Assembly (NCBI GenBank): GCA_015064625.1
Contig: SVRW01000001.1
Location: forward strand, 196,884-260,883
Direction: 5' to 3'
DNA length: 64,000 nucleotides
From: Oscillospiraceae bacterium
Lineage (GTDB): Bacteria > Bacillota > Clostridia > Oscillospirales > CAG-382
In this document: one piece after another, positions 52,419-61,250 of the stretch
How positions within the stretch are numbered: the stretch's first letter is position 1
How the letters are laid out: each line of letters starts with the position of its first letter
Notes under the pieces: generated by a model
Told to the model about the DNA's origin: nothing
Seen by the model: only the letters and a program-made list of their open reading frames with translations
Databases searched by the model: none
Translations under genes and position numbers: made by a program

Positions 52419-53434
52419 TTCATGCCTTCCTTTACAATTTCTCCGCCAAAAGCAACTGTATCACCGTTATAGAAAACAGCAGACTGTCCAGGCGTCACAA
52501 GCGTATCCGCTTCAAAAAGCTCAACCTTTGCTTTTTTATCAATCAATTTCACAGAAGCCTTTTGCGGTGTAGCTCTGTAGCGCGTCTTTACGTAATATAT
52601 TCTTTCATCATGAAATTCATCTGTACTTTGAAAATTCAGATTTTCCGCAAAAAAAGAATTGACTTTCAATTCATCACGGGTACCTAAAGTCACAGTATTT
52701 CTCAAAGGGTCTATATCGGTTACAAAAGCAGGATACCCCAAAGCGATTCCAAGCCCTTTTCTCTGCCCTCTCGTATAATTCTGAATACCGCAATGCTTTC
52801 CAACGGTTTCCCCTTTAGTATTTATAAAATCACCGTATTCTGTTTTTAATCCATGCTCAAAAAGAAAATCTCTGTAATCCCCTTCTATAAAGCAGATATC
52901 CTGACTTTCTTTATATCCTTTTGACGTCTCTGTTGACAGAACGTTTTCTTTTAAAACGTCACCAAGTGGAAAAACGAGCTTGCTCAGCTGTTTTTGAGTC
53001 AACTTCCAGAGAAAATAGCTCTGATCTTTTTTCGAATCAAGAGCACGGCTTACAGAGTACCTTCCGTCAACCTCAGAAATTTTTGCGTAATGCCCCGTAG
53101 CGACAAAAGGAATAGCTAACTTTTCGCTTTCTTCAAATAAAGTCTGAATTTTCACAAAGCGGTTACACTCAACGCATGGATTCGGAGTTTTTCCTTCTTT
53201 ATAGCATTTCAAAAACGGGTCTGTTACAAATGAAGAAAACTCTGAAGACTTATCAGCTATAAACAGAGGAACTGAAAGCTTTTTTGCTGTTTCTTCCACC
53301 TTTGAAGTATCTTTATTCAGCATATTGACGTACATACCGTAAACTTCATATCCCGCCATTATTAAAAGCTTTGCAGAATATTCACTATCTACGCCACCTG
53401 AAAGCCCAAGCAATATTTTGCCCTTATTTTTCAC
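52415..53434 (-). CDS. mnmA: tRNA-specific 2-thiouridylase MnmA
   Basis: 339 aa. PP-loop LGLSGGVDSEYSAKLL, catalytic cysteines in NPCVECNRF and the QDICFIEGDY segment, and GRQ-like TRGQRKGLGIA with the C-terminal beta-barrel ending VTPGQSAVFYNGD. It thiolates wobble U34 of Lys, Glu and Gln tRNAs. Overlaps hprK and the upstream gene by 4 bases each. Confidence 0.93.
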   Translation of the reverse strand: MKNKGKILLGLSGGVDSEYSAKLLIMAGYEVYGMYVNMLNKDTSKVEETAKKLSVPLFIADKSSEFSSFVTDPFLKCYKEGKTPNPCVECNRFVKIQTLFEESEKLAIPFVATGHYAKISEVDGRYSVSRALDSKKDQSYFLWKLTQKQLSKLVFPLGDVLKENVLSTETSKGYKESQDICFIEGDYRDFLFEHGLKTEYGDFINTKGETVGKHCGIQNYTRGQRKGLGIALGYPAFVTDIDPLRNTVTLGTRDELKVNSFFAENLNFQSTDEFHDERIYYVKTRYRATPQKASVKLIDKKAKVELFEADTLVTPGQSAVFYNGDTVAFGGEIVKEGMK

Positions 53435-54120
53435 TTTTTTATCTCACTTTGAATTTGTTTTTCAATTTTACTTTTCCGCATGAGAAAAAGTTCACGGAAA
53501 TAAACGGCTGTAGGAATAGCAAACAACACAGCTACTATAAAGAACATTAGAGCAACGGGCGTGGATTGATAGTCTCCAAGAAGCTTATCAAGTCTGATAA
53601 GCTTTGCAAGCTTTTCAAAAAAGCCGAAAAATGAAAACTCATCAGTTACTGCACTCATTTTTTCAGCAGAAACGTTTACTGTAAAATTCAAAGACGATAC
53701 GCAATGATAGCAGAACATAAGAACAGATGCAATATAAGAAATAAGAAATACAGCAAACATAGAAGCAACGGATTTAACACGAGTTTTCTTTGCAACAATG
53801 GATTGATACTTATACGTTTCTTCATCCATTCTGAAATAAGCTCTGCACTTGTAGAAAGCTACAAGCTCTGCTCCATTTTGTCTTTTTTTCTCGATGTATT
53901 CAGCGGAAAGAGGATTATTCGCAGGATGCTCCAGAAGCTCCACAGAATATCTGTAGTCTGCAGAAGGCTCATAATTAAAATAGTATCTGTAAAATGATTT
54001 TTTCACAAGACACATACCTTCAGATGCCATCTTATTCAACCACTTTTCCTCATCTGTATAAGACAAAAAGAATTTATCTATAAAACTATATTTATTGTTT
54101 GACGTATGAATTTTGGACAT
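53431..54120 (-). CDS. DUF2812 family membrane protein
   Basis: 229 aa from ATG 54120 with GGAGGA upstream; the frame extends further but only as non-coding leader. Residues about 13-95 fit the DUF2812 pattern (DEEKWLNKMASEGMCLVKK, YRYSVELLE), followed by two membrane segments at about 118-140 and 190-210. Such proteins are often placed with PadR regulators and antimicrobial-response genes; here it is the first gene of the mnmA-hprK-lon operon, which is unusual. Function unknown. Confidence 0.78.
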   Translation of the reverse strand: MSKIHTSNNKYSFIDKFFLSYTDEEKWLNKMASEGMCLVKKSFYRYYFNYEPSADYRYSVELLEHPANNPLSAEYIEKKRQNGAELVAFYKCRAYFRMDEETYKYQSIVAKKTRVKSVASMFAVFLISYIASVLMFCYHCVSSLNFTVNVSAEKMSAVTDEFSFFGFFEKLAKLIRLDKLLGDYQSTPVALMFFIVAVLFAIPTAVYFRELFLMRKSKIEKQIQSEIKK

Positions 54121-54172
54121 TTCAAATTCCTCCAATAAGGTGAACAAACAAATGATATCATATACCCAGATA

Positions 54173-54201
54173 AGTATACAACAAAACACTTGAAAAGTCA
54201 A
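54173..54201 (-). promoter_or_regulatory. Promoter of the long minus-strand operon
   Basis: On the minus strand TTGACT (54201-54196), 17-base spacer, TATACT (54178-54173), 52 bases upstream of the DUF2812 gene. Confidence 0.88.
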
Positions 54202-54262
54202 CGAAATTTTCAAAAAAAGCGATAAAAATAAAAGGATGAAATTCCACATAACAACAGAGCTT

Positions 54263-54293
54263 AAAAAAGTCAGAGAACAAAACATTCCCTGAC
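54263..54293 (-). terminator. Terminator of the XRE gene
   Basis: Minus strand GTCAGGGA pairs with TCTCTGAC (one G-U), followed by TTTTTT (plus-strand A run at 54263-54268). Confidence 0.75.
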
Positions 54294-54374
54294 CTTTAAT
54301 GTTAATTTGTAAATTTTAATTAAAAATATATTTTAAAAAACAATGCTAAAAATAACCACTTTTCTTACATAATT

Positions 54375-54596
54375 TTATTTTAGTTTTTTCGGAGTGTCGA
54401 TAAGTCCTGCCAAATAGTCAATAGAAACATTGTAGTATTTCGCTAAAGCAATAACGCGTTCAAACGGAATAGCTCTTTTACCATTTTCATACTGAGCATA
54501 ATAAGATTGACTTGTACCTATAATTTTTGCAACTTCCTCTTGACTTATTTCAGCATCTTCTCTAAGATCTTTTAGCCTTTGATATATGTTCATCAT
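54375..54596 (-). CDS. Small XRE-family transcriptional regulator
   Basis: 73 aa, almost entirely a helix-turn-helix: LKDLREDAEISQEEVAKIIGTSQSYYAQYENGKRAIPFERVIALAKYYNVS. AAGGTGG precedes two adjacent ATGs; the second, at 54593, has better spacing. It is divergent from the small gene at 54720, whose promoter carries two 18-bp palindromes, the expected operators. Probably represses that promoter. Confidence 0.9.
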   Translation of the reverse strand: MMNIYQRLKDLREDAEISQEEVAKIIGTSQSYYAQYENGKRAIPFERVIALAKYYNVSIDYLAGLIDTPKKLK

Positions 54597-54647
54597 CTAC
54601 CACCTTCTACTTTTTTTAAAATTATAGCACAAATAAATTAAAAAGGG

Positions 54648-54676
54648 TTGACTTTAGTTCGCATTTGAACTATAAT
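54648..54676 (+). promoter_or_regulatory. Promoter of the small DUF6809-like gene
   Basis: TTGACT at 54648-54653, 17-base spacer and perfect TATAAT at 54671-54676; the spacer is occupied by the first operator palindrome. Confidence 0.9.
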
Positions 54677-54699
54677 ATATTTAGTTCACTTTCAAACTA
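54655..54699. promoter_or_regulatory. Two 18-bp operator-like palindromes
   Basis: TAGTTC-GCATTT-GAACTA (54655-54672) is perfect in its arms; TAGTTC-ACTTTC-AAACTA (54682-54699) has one mismatch. Centres are 27 bases apart. The first overlaps the promoter spacer and -10 box, the second lies at the start of the transcript, so a bound XRE dimer would block transcription. Confidence 0.8.
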
Positions 54700-54719
54700 C
54701 AAGAAAAGGAAATAAAAAA

Positions 54720-54989
54720 ATGAAAAAAACACTAAAAAAACTATGGAATGAATATCTTTTAGAAGAATGTGCCCTAATTGATACGTACGAGGAGAAAAAA
54801 CTTACACAAGAATGTGGAGAGCTGCACGAAAATGCAAATGCTTTACTTAGTAAAGAACAAAAAGAAGCAGTAGAAAAATATGTTAATGCATTGTGCGAAT
54901 TAGACGCACTCTTTGCAAAAAAGGCATTTTTCAAGGGATGCGAATTTGCAGTTTCATTTCTCATAGAGTCGTGGAATTTTGAAAAATAA
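54720..54989 (+). CDS. Small conserved protein (DUF6809-like)
   Basis: 89 aa, mostly helical, with Glu-rich segments and a closing FFKGCEFAVSFLIES. AAGGAAA precedes the ATG. The layout (short helix hairpin ending in F-x-x-G-x-x-x-x-x-x-x-x-E) resembles a small family of gut Firmicutes I associate with DUF6809; the assignment is from memory. Controlled by the palindromes upstream, presumably by the divergent XRE protein. No toxin motif is visible, but a two-gene regulated module is possible. Confidence 0.65.
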   Translation: MKKTLKKLWNEYLLEECALIDTYEEKKLTQECGELHENANALLSKEQKEAVEKYVNALCELDALFAKKAFFKGCEFAVSFLIESWNFEK

Positions 54990-55053
54990 AAACTCCCGTT
55001 TCCATAAAAAACACATGATTTTGTAATTTTATTAAGTTCTCATTTTCAAGAAA

Positions 55054-55095
55054 ACAGGACAGAGAACGCAAAAGCAACTCTGTCCTTGTTTTTTT
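55054..55095. terminator. Bidirectional terminator
   Basis: AGGACAGAG pairs with CTCTGTCCT over a 13-base loop, followed by TGTTTTTTTG and preceded by an A-rich run, between convergent genes. Confidence 0.88.
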
Positions 55096-55096
55096 G

Positions 55097-56794
55097 TTAA
55101 TCAATGGTCATATCCAATTTGAATCGCATTATCTTTCTGAGCGTGTTTTTGGGGAATTCTTCTTTTCTCACTTTGATAATGCCTATTCTCTTATAAGAAA
55201 CAGCGGTCTTATTATATTCGTCAACATATTTTTTCAAATACTGTTTTACGTCTGTAATACCGTTCTTTGTGCAATAATCGTAATCGGGGAAAATTTCAGC
55301 AACTATAGCGTTCTGAGCAATTCCGCGTTTACTTTGTCCTTCATATACCACAATTTCAAGGACGCCTGGGACGGAAATAAGCTCGTTTTCAATTTCTTCG
55401 GGATATACGTTTTTACCATTTGAAAGGATGATAAGGTTTTTCTTTCGTCCCGTTATATACAGAACGTTGTTTTCATCAAGCTTTCCGTAATCTCCCGTTC
55501 TGAAATATCCATTTTTGTCAAAAGCATCTGCTGTAGCATCAGAATCCTTATAATATCCCAACATAACGTTTGAACCTTTTACAAGAATCTCACCCTCGCC
55601 GTCCTCATTCGGATTATCAATTCTGACATTATCTATACCAAGGACAGGGCCAACACTTCCTGCGATGCTTCTTCTGCTTCTGTTAACTGCAACAATAGGA
55701 GCACACTCTGTGATTCCGTAGCCGTTAAGAGTAGAAATCCCAATAGCTTCAAAGAAATCTATTATTTCCTTATTGATTGGTGCGCCGCCTGATATAACAA
55801 GGCTAAGTTCTCCGCCAAAGGCTTCACGAACAGAAGCAAACAGCTTTTTACGCAAATCGATGCCCGTCTTAAGCAAAGCGTTGCTCACCTTCATAGTTTT
55901 CTTGAGCATTTCTTCTTTGCCCTGTCTTTTAACTGTAGAGAGAATCTTTCTGTAGAAGGTTTCAAGATACAAAGGAACGAGAATGAGATGTCCAGGTTTT
56001 TGTTCCTTCAGCTCTTTTGAAACGTATTTCAAGCCTGCGGAAATATAAACCTCACAACCAATCATAACGTGTCCTATGAGCATAACGGAAGAACCGTAAG
56101 TATGGTGCGGTGGAAGGACTCCAACAGTTTTATCAGAAAAATCAACGTATTGAATTACCTCGGACAAGTCCGAAAGAATTGCACGCTGATTAAGCATAAC
56201 GCCCTTGCCTTTTCCCGTTGTACCAGATGTGAAAACAAGAAGCGCAAGCTTTTTATCATCAATAGGAGCATCAAAATATGCATCGGGAGATTTTGAGAAT
56301 TTCATTTCGCCCAAAGCCTTCAATGCGTGAAGATTTCTCTCCTTTTCCTTTGCACGCAAATATATGGGAGGCTCTTCAAGAGAAACCTTTCCTGCGATAT
56401 ATTCCGCTTTTGCAGAAAGCTCTTCATCACAGAACAAGAAAGCTCCATCAGCCTTCTCAACGGTATCTGCCAAATCTTTTTCATTCCATTCTCCGTCAAG
56501 AGGTACAAGAATACCGCCAATAGATAAAACAGCGAAATATGTCAAAGCCCATTGATATGAAAATCCGCCTATAAGCACGCAATGCTTTCCCGCGCATCCC
56601 ATAGAGAGAAGCTGACTTCCAAGGGCACGAACATCATCTCTGAGCTGGGAGAACGTAACTCTCTTAACGTCACTCTTGGCTGGATTTGGCTTATACGAAT
56701 AAGCGCATTTATTAACGTACTCCTCAGCCGCAAATTCTACAAGCTGTCTGACGTTATCAAATTCTCTTTTTTCATGCAGTATTTCTCTTTTCAT
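55097..56794 (-). CDS. AMP-dependent acyl-CoA (long-chain fatty acid) ligase
   Basis: 565 aa from ATG 56794 (AAGGAT upstream). P-loop LLVFTSGTTGKGKGVMLNQ, then LNGYGITECAPIV, GYFRTGDYG, ITGRKKNLIILSNGKNVYPEEIE, and a C-terminal PKNTLRKIMR lysine motif. It activates a carboxylic acid to acyl-AMP and acyl-CoA; architecture is of the FadD type. A TetR gene lies 123 bases upstream on the same strand and may regulate it. It is unrelated in regulation to the T-box-controlled synthetase. Confidence 0.92.
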   Translation of the reverse strand: MKREILHEKREFDNVRQLVEFAAEEYVNKCAYSYKPNPAKSDVKRVTFSQLRDDVRALGSQLLSMGCAGKHCVLIGGFSYQWALTYFAVLSIGGILVPLDGEWNEKDLADTVEKADGAFLFCDEELSAKAEYIAGKVSLEEPPIYLRAKEKERNLHALKALGEMKFSKSPDAYFDAPIDDKKLALLVFTSGTTGKGKGVMLNQRAILSDLSEVIQYVDFSDKTVGVLPPHHTYGSSVMLIGHVMIGCEVYISAGLKYVSKELKEQKPGHLILVPLYLETFYRKILSTVKRQGKEEMLKKTMKVSNALLKTGIDLRKKLFASVREAFGGELSLVISGGAPINKEIIDFFEAIGISTLNGYGITECAPIVAVNRSRRSIAGSVGPVLGIDNVRIDNPNEDGEGEILVKGSNVMLGYYKDSDATADAFDKNGYFRTGDYGKLDENNVLYITGRKKNLIILSNGKNVYPEEIENELISVPGVLEIVVYEGQSKRGIAQNAIVAEIFPDYDYCTKNGITDVKQYLKKYVDEYNKTAVSYKRIGIIKVRKEEFPKNTLRKIMRFKLDMTID

Positions 56795-56917
56795 ATAATA
56801 ATCCTTACTTTCTTTCAATTAAAATCAAAATATACCCGAAAAATAAAACCAAAATAAACTAAAGAATATAAAAGCCTTGGTTAGCACATAGTGTGCCGAA
56901 AAATAAAAATCTTTCAG

Positions 56918-57511
56918 TTATATTTTATCGCACCTCTCTTTCTTTATTCCATCAAGCAAAAATCCAAAGCAATATCTGAAATTTCTTATCGCTTCTTCCT
57001 TGGGAAGATTTCTGCTTACTGCATCAGCATTATATCCTCTGCAAAAACACCATATGGCATAGCTTAACCTGTCAGAATCAACGTCCTTTACCAAATCACG
57101 CTTTTTGGCATATTCGATAAGGTTTTTTATTTCCTGCGTCCACCAAGCAAAGTTGCTTGCCGACATGGAGTCGCTTTTAAAGCAATAATCATTGAATCTT
57201 TTTTTATGGTCATAGGTCATAGACAAGGTGTTTACAACCATATCTGTAACTTGTTCAAAAAAATCTTTATTCGGATCTATATCAACCGAAATGCTCTCTC
57301 TTATTTTCGTTACCATCTTAAAATAGAGTATCTCAAGCACTTCTTCAACGTTATGGAATCTGTTATAAAAAACTCTATTGGTGATATCCAGCTTTCTGAG
57401 GATGCTTCTTACGGTAACACCCTCTCTTCCATACAGCGTTACAAGCTCACCTGCGGCATCAACTATTTTCTGAGACATTTCGTCATTTATCAATTCATTT
57501 TTATCTGCCAA
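56918..57511 (-). CDS. TetR-family transcriptional regulator
   Basis: 197 aa. N-terminal helix-turn-helix: IVDAAGELVTLYGREGVTVRSILRKLDITNRVFYNRFHNVEEVL. The C-terminal ligand domain is unremarkable. Likely controls its own expression and perhaps the adjacent acyl-CoA ligase gene; members near fatty-acid genes often sense acyl-CoA. The 123-base gap downstream contains only a short GCACA-TAG-TGTGC hairpin; the 140-base gap upstream shows no clear operator. Confidence 0.88.
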   Translation of the reverse strand: MADKNELINDEMSQKIVDAAGELVTLYGREGVTVRSILRKLDITNRVFYNRFHNVEEVLEILYFKMVTKIRESISVDIDPNKDFFEQVTDMVVNTLSMTYDHKKRFNDYCFKSDSMSASNFAWWTQEIKNLIEYAKKRDLVKDVDSDRLSYAIWCFCRGYNADAVSRNLPKEEAIRNFRYCFGFLLDGIKKERCDKI

Positions 57512-57654
57512 AATTTTCCTCCATAATACATGAGTGTTTATATTTTATCATTTTTAAAGCCGTAATTCAATGTCATAAATGAAAATTTTTATCATGCTTT
57601 GTTAACCTTTTTACATCTTTTTTCGCCTGAACTGTTGCTTTTTGTCGTTTTTTG

Positions 57655-57683
57655 TTGACTTTTCATTGTTGTCATGTTATACT
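57655..57683 (+). promoter_or_regulatory. Promoter of the mgtC-like operon
   Basis: TTGACT at 57655-57660, 17-base spacer, TATACT at 57678-57683. Confidence 0.88.
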
Positions 57684-57745
57684 TAGAGAGAACATATATA
57701 GAAATAAGTAGCTTTTCAATTATAAAAACAAAGGGACGAAGCTTA

Positions 57746-58444
57746 ATGAAACATTTAATTGATACAATAGATAGCTTAAGGGGGTCGGGATTCGCTGCTC
57801 TTGCATTCAAATTGACACTTGCGGTTTTATTCGGCGGCATCATCGGAATAGAACGTGGAAGAAAGAGACGACCCGCAGGATACAGAACACATATTATCGT
57901 TTGTATGGGTGCTACCCTTGCTATGTGCATAAGCAGATACGCTTTCGAGGTTCTTCAAGTGAACACAGATATTTCCCGTCTTGGAGCGCAGGTTATCAAC
58001 GGAATAGGTTTTCTCGGTGCAGGAACGATTATTGTGACGGGACAGCACGTAAAAGGTCTTACAACTGCCGCAGGACTCTGGACCTGCGCTTGCATGGGTC
58101 TATGCATCGGTGCGGGTTTCTTCGAATGTGCTATTGTTGCCTGCATTGTTATCTGGCTTACAATATCATATTTTACAGGTCTGGAAAAAAATCTGATTTC
58201 CATTTCGCAGAATATGAACGTCAACGTTATTGTATCTGACACAGCCGTTATCCATGGATTATTTGAAACTATAAAAAGAATGGATATAAAAATATACGAT
58301 TCCGAAATCACGAATATCAAAAATCTGAAAAACGAATCGCCAAACGTTCTTATCGAAATGAGAATGCCTAAAAGAAGAAGGCATAGTGAGGTTATTGCCG
58401 CTATTGCATCAATTGAAGGCGTTATATCCATTGAAGAAGAATAA
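57746..58444 (+). CDS. MgtC/SapB family membrane protein (first copy)
   Basis: 232 aa from ATG 57746 with AAAGGGA upstream. Four to five hydrophobic segments, with the family signature GGIIGIERGRKRRPAGYRTHIIVCMGATLAM and GIGFLGAGTIIVTG...GLTTAAGLWTCACMGL. The C-terminal 80 residues form a soluble ACT-like domain. MgtC proteins help cells grow at low magnesium or in acid; many act on ATP synthase in pathogens, which need not hold here. The second copy follows after 15 bases. Confidence 0.92.
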   Translation: MKHLIDTIDSLRGSGFAALAFKLTLAVLFGGIIGIERGRKRRPAGYRTHIIVCMGATLAMCISRYAFEVLQVNTDISRLGAQVINGIGFLGAGTIIVTGQHVKGLTTAAGLWTCACMGLCIGAGFFECAIVACIVIWLTISYFTGLEKNLISISQNMNVNVIVSDTAVIHGLFETIKRMDIKIYDSEITNIKNLKNESPNVLIEMRMPKRRRHSEVIAAIASIEGVISIEEE

Positions 58445-58459
58445 TTCGGAGGCAAAGAT

Positions 58460-59155
58460 ATGAAATTTCATGAAATTATGGAAATGCTCCGCGGAACAGG
58501 GCTTGCAGGAGTGCTTCTGAGATTTACCGTTGCGATGCTATGCGGCGGAATTATTGGATTAGAAAGAGAATATAAAAGACGTGGCGCGGGATTCAGAACA
58601 CATACTCTTATCTGCATTGGTGCAATGATAACTACCCTTACGGGTCTGTACATATACAACGAAGGAATGGCTACCGACCCTATGAGAATAGGAGCACAGG
58701 TTATTTCCGGAATGGGTTTTATAGGTGCAGGAACTATAATAGTCACAGCTCGCAGACAAGTCAAAGGATTGACAACTGCGGCAGGACTTTGGACGTCTGC
58801 AATTATAGGACTTGCTATCGGCGCGGGTTATTATGAAGCCGCATTTATTGCCGCTATTCTTGTTCTTATTGCGGAAATCGTTCTCGTAAGATTTGAACAT
58901 TTTATAATTTCCACAGCAAAGCTTATGACGGTTTACATAGAATTTGAAACCCCTGCCGTCCTCGATACCATTCTTTCAAACTTCAGCGATCAGGCAGCTA
59001 CCATAACCGATATTGAATTCAATAAAAAATATGGTACAGAAGGAGAGAGCTGCAACGTCGTTTTTACAATCCGTTTTCACAAAAGACATCCTCACGATGA
59101 TATTATGGCACAGATTTCCGCAATTTCGGGAGTTATTGTCGTAGAAGAGCTTTAA
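58460..59155 (+). CDS. MgtC/SapB family membrane protein (second copy)
   Basis: 231 aa, tandem paralogue of the previous gene, sharing GGIIGLEREYKRRGAGFRTHTLICIGAM, GMGFIGAGTIIVT and GLTTAAGLWTSAIIGLAIGAG. C-terminal soluble domain diverged. CGGAGG upstream. The pair may form a hetero-oligomer or respond to different ions; not known. Confidence 0.92.
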   Translation: MKFHEIMEMLRGTGLAGVLLRFTVAMLCGGIIGLEREYKRRGAGFRTHTLICIGAMITTLTGLYIYNEGMATDPMRIGAQVISGMGFIGAGTIIVTARRQVKGLTTAAGLWTSAIIGLAIGAGYYEAAFIAAILVLIAEIVLVRFEHFIISTAKLMTVYIEFETPAVLDTILSNFSDQAATITDIEFNKKYGTEGESCNVVFTIRFHKRHPHDDIMAQISAISGVIVVEEL

Positions 59156-59184
59156 AATTCAAAGTCAGAAAAGCAAGGAGAAAT

Positions 59185-60405
59185 ATGAAAATAATACCCG
59201 AAAACAAGAAAAAATTCACTCTATGGATAATAGGAATTGCTACAATTTGTATTTTGCTTTTTGTTACCTTCCAGAATTTAAATTCAGTTTCAAAAGCGAT
59301 TTCAACCTTTGCCGACATAATATCTCCGCTGTTGCTTGGTTTCTTTTTTGCTTTGATTCTTAATGTTCCAATGAATTTTTTTGAATCACATCTTTGGAAA
59401 AATTCAAGCAAACCATTTTTCGTAAGATTCAGAAGACCTATTGCTTTTATAATCTCTCTCGTTATCATCTTTGGAATCGTTGTGGGAATATTCTGCCTTG
59501 TTATTCCCGAGCTTGGAGCTTCGTTAAAGATAATAATACAAGGAGCAACAGACATTATAAACAAGCTTAGGACAGATGATAAAATAGAATTTGCTGGAAT
59601 CCCCATAGGCGATTTTATAGAAGCAACCAATTGGGACGAGCTTATTGAAAAAGCTCAAAACTTCCTGAAGGACCAAGGAGGAACTATTGTAAATACGGCT
59701 TTTTCCACAATAAGTAATTTCATTGGTGGAATCTTCAACTTCTTTATTTCCTTTGTGTTTGCAATTTATATTCTGTTCAGTAAAGATAAGCTGAAAAATC
59801 AATCAAAAAGATTTATTTGCGCGTGGATTCCAGAAAAAGCATCAAAAATAATTTTTCACGTATGTGCAGTAGCAAGTAAAAATTTCAGCAATTTCACATC
59901 GGGACAAACGTTGGAGGCAGTTATCCTTGGAACGCTCTGTATGATTGGTATGTTTATCCTCAGAATACCTTACGCTCCAATGGTTGGAGTCTTGGTTGGC
60001 ATAACAGCCCTCATTCCCGTTGTGGGCGGTTTTATCGGTGCTGGAGTCGGAGCTTTTATGATTCTGACGGTCTCCCCTATTAAAGCCTTGATTTTTGTTA
60101 TTTATCTCATTATTTTGCAACAGCTTGAAAACAATCTTATTTATCCAAAGGTAATGGGAAGCAGAGTCAATCTTCCAGGGTTATGGATACTTGCCGCCGT
60201 TACAGTGGGCGGCGGGATTGGCGGTGTGTTTGGAATGTTATTAAGCGTTCCAGTCGCATCAACTGCATACGTGCTTATCAAAGAAGCAACTTTAAAAAAG
60301 GAAAAGAGCCTTCATAAGACAAAAGACGAAGAAATTCAAGACGAAATCGTTTCCGATAATTCAGAAGCTTTCGAGCTTTCAGAAATAACTAAAACAGACG
60401 AATAA
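59185..60405 (+). CDS. AI-2E family transporter-like permease (PerM/YdiK family)
   Basis: 406 aa, about eight membrane segments. Family signatures: LLLGFFFALILNVPMN near the N-terminus, FTSGQTLEAVILGTLCMIGMFIL, LVGITALIPVVGGFIGAGVGAFM, and LENNLIYPKVMGSRVNLPG. The family name comes from TqsA, but most members are sodium/proton or unknown transporters; the substrate here is unknown. AAGGAG upstream and 29 bases after the second MgtC gene, ending at a strong terminator. Confidence 0.92.
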   Translation: MKIIPENKKKFTLWIIGIATICILLFVTFQNLNSVSKAISTFADIISPLLLGFFFALILNVPMNFFESHLWKNSSKPFFVRFRRPIAFIISLVIIFGIVVGIFCLVIPELGASLKIIIQGATDIINKLRTDDKIEFAGIPIGDFIEATNWDELIEKAQNFLKDQGGTIVNTAFSTISNFIGGIFNFFISFVFAIYILFSKDKLKNQSKRFICAWIPEKASKIIFHVCAVASKNFSNFTSGQTLEAVILGTLCMIGMFILRIPYAPMVGVLVGITALIPVVGGFIGAGVGAFMILTVSPIKALIFVIYLIILQQLENNLIYPKVMGSRVNLPGLWILAAVTVGGGIGGVFGMLLSVPVASTAYVLIKEATLKKEKSLHKTKDEEIQDEIVSDNSEAFELSEITKTDE

Positions 60406-60406
60406 A

Positions 60407-60450
60407 AGTTACTCCCTTGGAATTTAAAAAATCCAAGGGAGTATATTTTT
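60407..60450. terminator. Bidirectional terminator of the mgtC operon
   Basis: ACTCCCTTGGA (60411-60421) pairs with TCCAAGGGAGT (60432-60442), followed by ATATTTTTT. Confidence 0.92.
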
Positions 60451-60464
60451 TCAGTTAATGTTTT

Positions 60465-61250
60465 TTATAGATTGCATTGCGCCATACAAAGCTCGTAAGT
60501 TGCATTCCGTATAAAATCTTCCCATTTGTAAACGTCCGTATCATACCCTGCAAAGCATATAACGAAAGGTGATTTTGCATAGACTATACCAACGTCATTG
60601 CTCAACATATAATCCTCTCCCGTTTTATGAGCTATGCAAACTTCTTTAAGTTTTCCCCCCATTTTATGATTGATTTGCTGTTTTTTCAAAACGTCTATAA
60701 CAAGCTTACTTTTCTCATTATTTATAAATTCGCCCTTATAAAGTTTTTCAAGCAAAACCCCCATCTCTTTGGGGCAAATAGTATTTTCTATCCCTCTTGC
60801 AGAAGCTTCACTATCGAAAAGTCTACGTCGTATTTTAGTTTTTTCAAGTCCAAGGTTAAAAAATCCCTTTTCAATACCATTAAGAGTACAATGCCTTATA
60901 AGTCGGTTTGTAGCTGTATTATCGCTTATACATATCATAAGCTTACAAAGAGTAAGAATATCTGCCTCAATAGAATCCGTAAACAAATTCAAAGCTCCAC
61001 AGCTTGGAACTTTTTCTTGGTTTTCAACCAAAAGTTTATCGCAAAGACACATTTTTCCTTCTTCACATTGTTTAAGAATATGCATAAAAAGCGGAAATTT
61101 TATAACACTTGCCGCAAGAAAAGCATCATTTTCTCTTATCCCGTATTCAAACCCGCTCTCTAAATTTTTATAATAAAATCCAAGTTGCCCCGAAAGGCTT
61201 TGAATTTCATTTTTTATTTTTTCAAGAGTTTTTAGCTCCGTATTTTCCAT
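60465..61250 (-). CDS. Cytosolic beta-lactamase-fold serine hydrolase
   Basis: 261 aa without signal peptide or lipobox. Class A beta-lactamase-like motifs: SVIK (SxxK) in LAASVIKFPLF, SDN in CISDNTATNRLI, and HKTGE as the KTG motif. The usual Glu-x-x-Leu-Asn is not evident (FDSEASARG, ENTI). Lack of secretion makes antibiotic hydrolysis or wall work unlikely; an intracellular esterase, amidase or peptidase is more plausible. Convergent with the mgtC operon. Confidence 0.82.
   Translation of the reverse strand: MENTELKTLEKIKNEIQSLSGQLGFYYKNLESGFEYGIRENDAFLAASVIKFPLFMHILKQCEEGKMCLCDKLLVENQEKVPSCGALNLFTDSIEADILTLCKLMICISDNTATNRLIRHCTLNGIEKGFFNLGLEKTKIRRRLFDSEASARGIENTICPKEMGVLLEKLYKGEFINNEKSKLVIDVLKKQQINHKMGGKLKEVCIAHKTGEDYMLSNDVGIVYAKSPFVICFAGYDTDVYKWEDFIRNATYELCMAQCNL

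Noticed and set aside
56278-56555. Several short plus-strand frames opposite the acyl-CoA ligase gene
   Set aside because: Overlapping frames antisense to a clear enzyme gene, with no ribosome sites or motifs.
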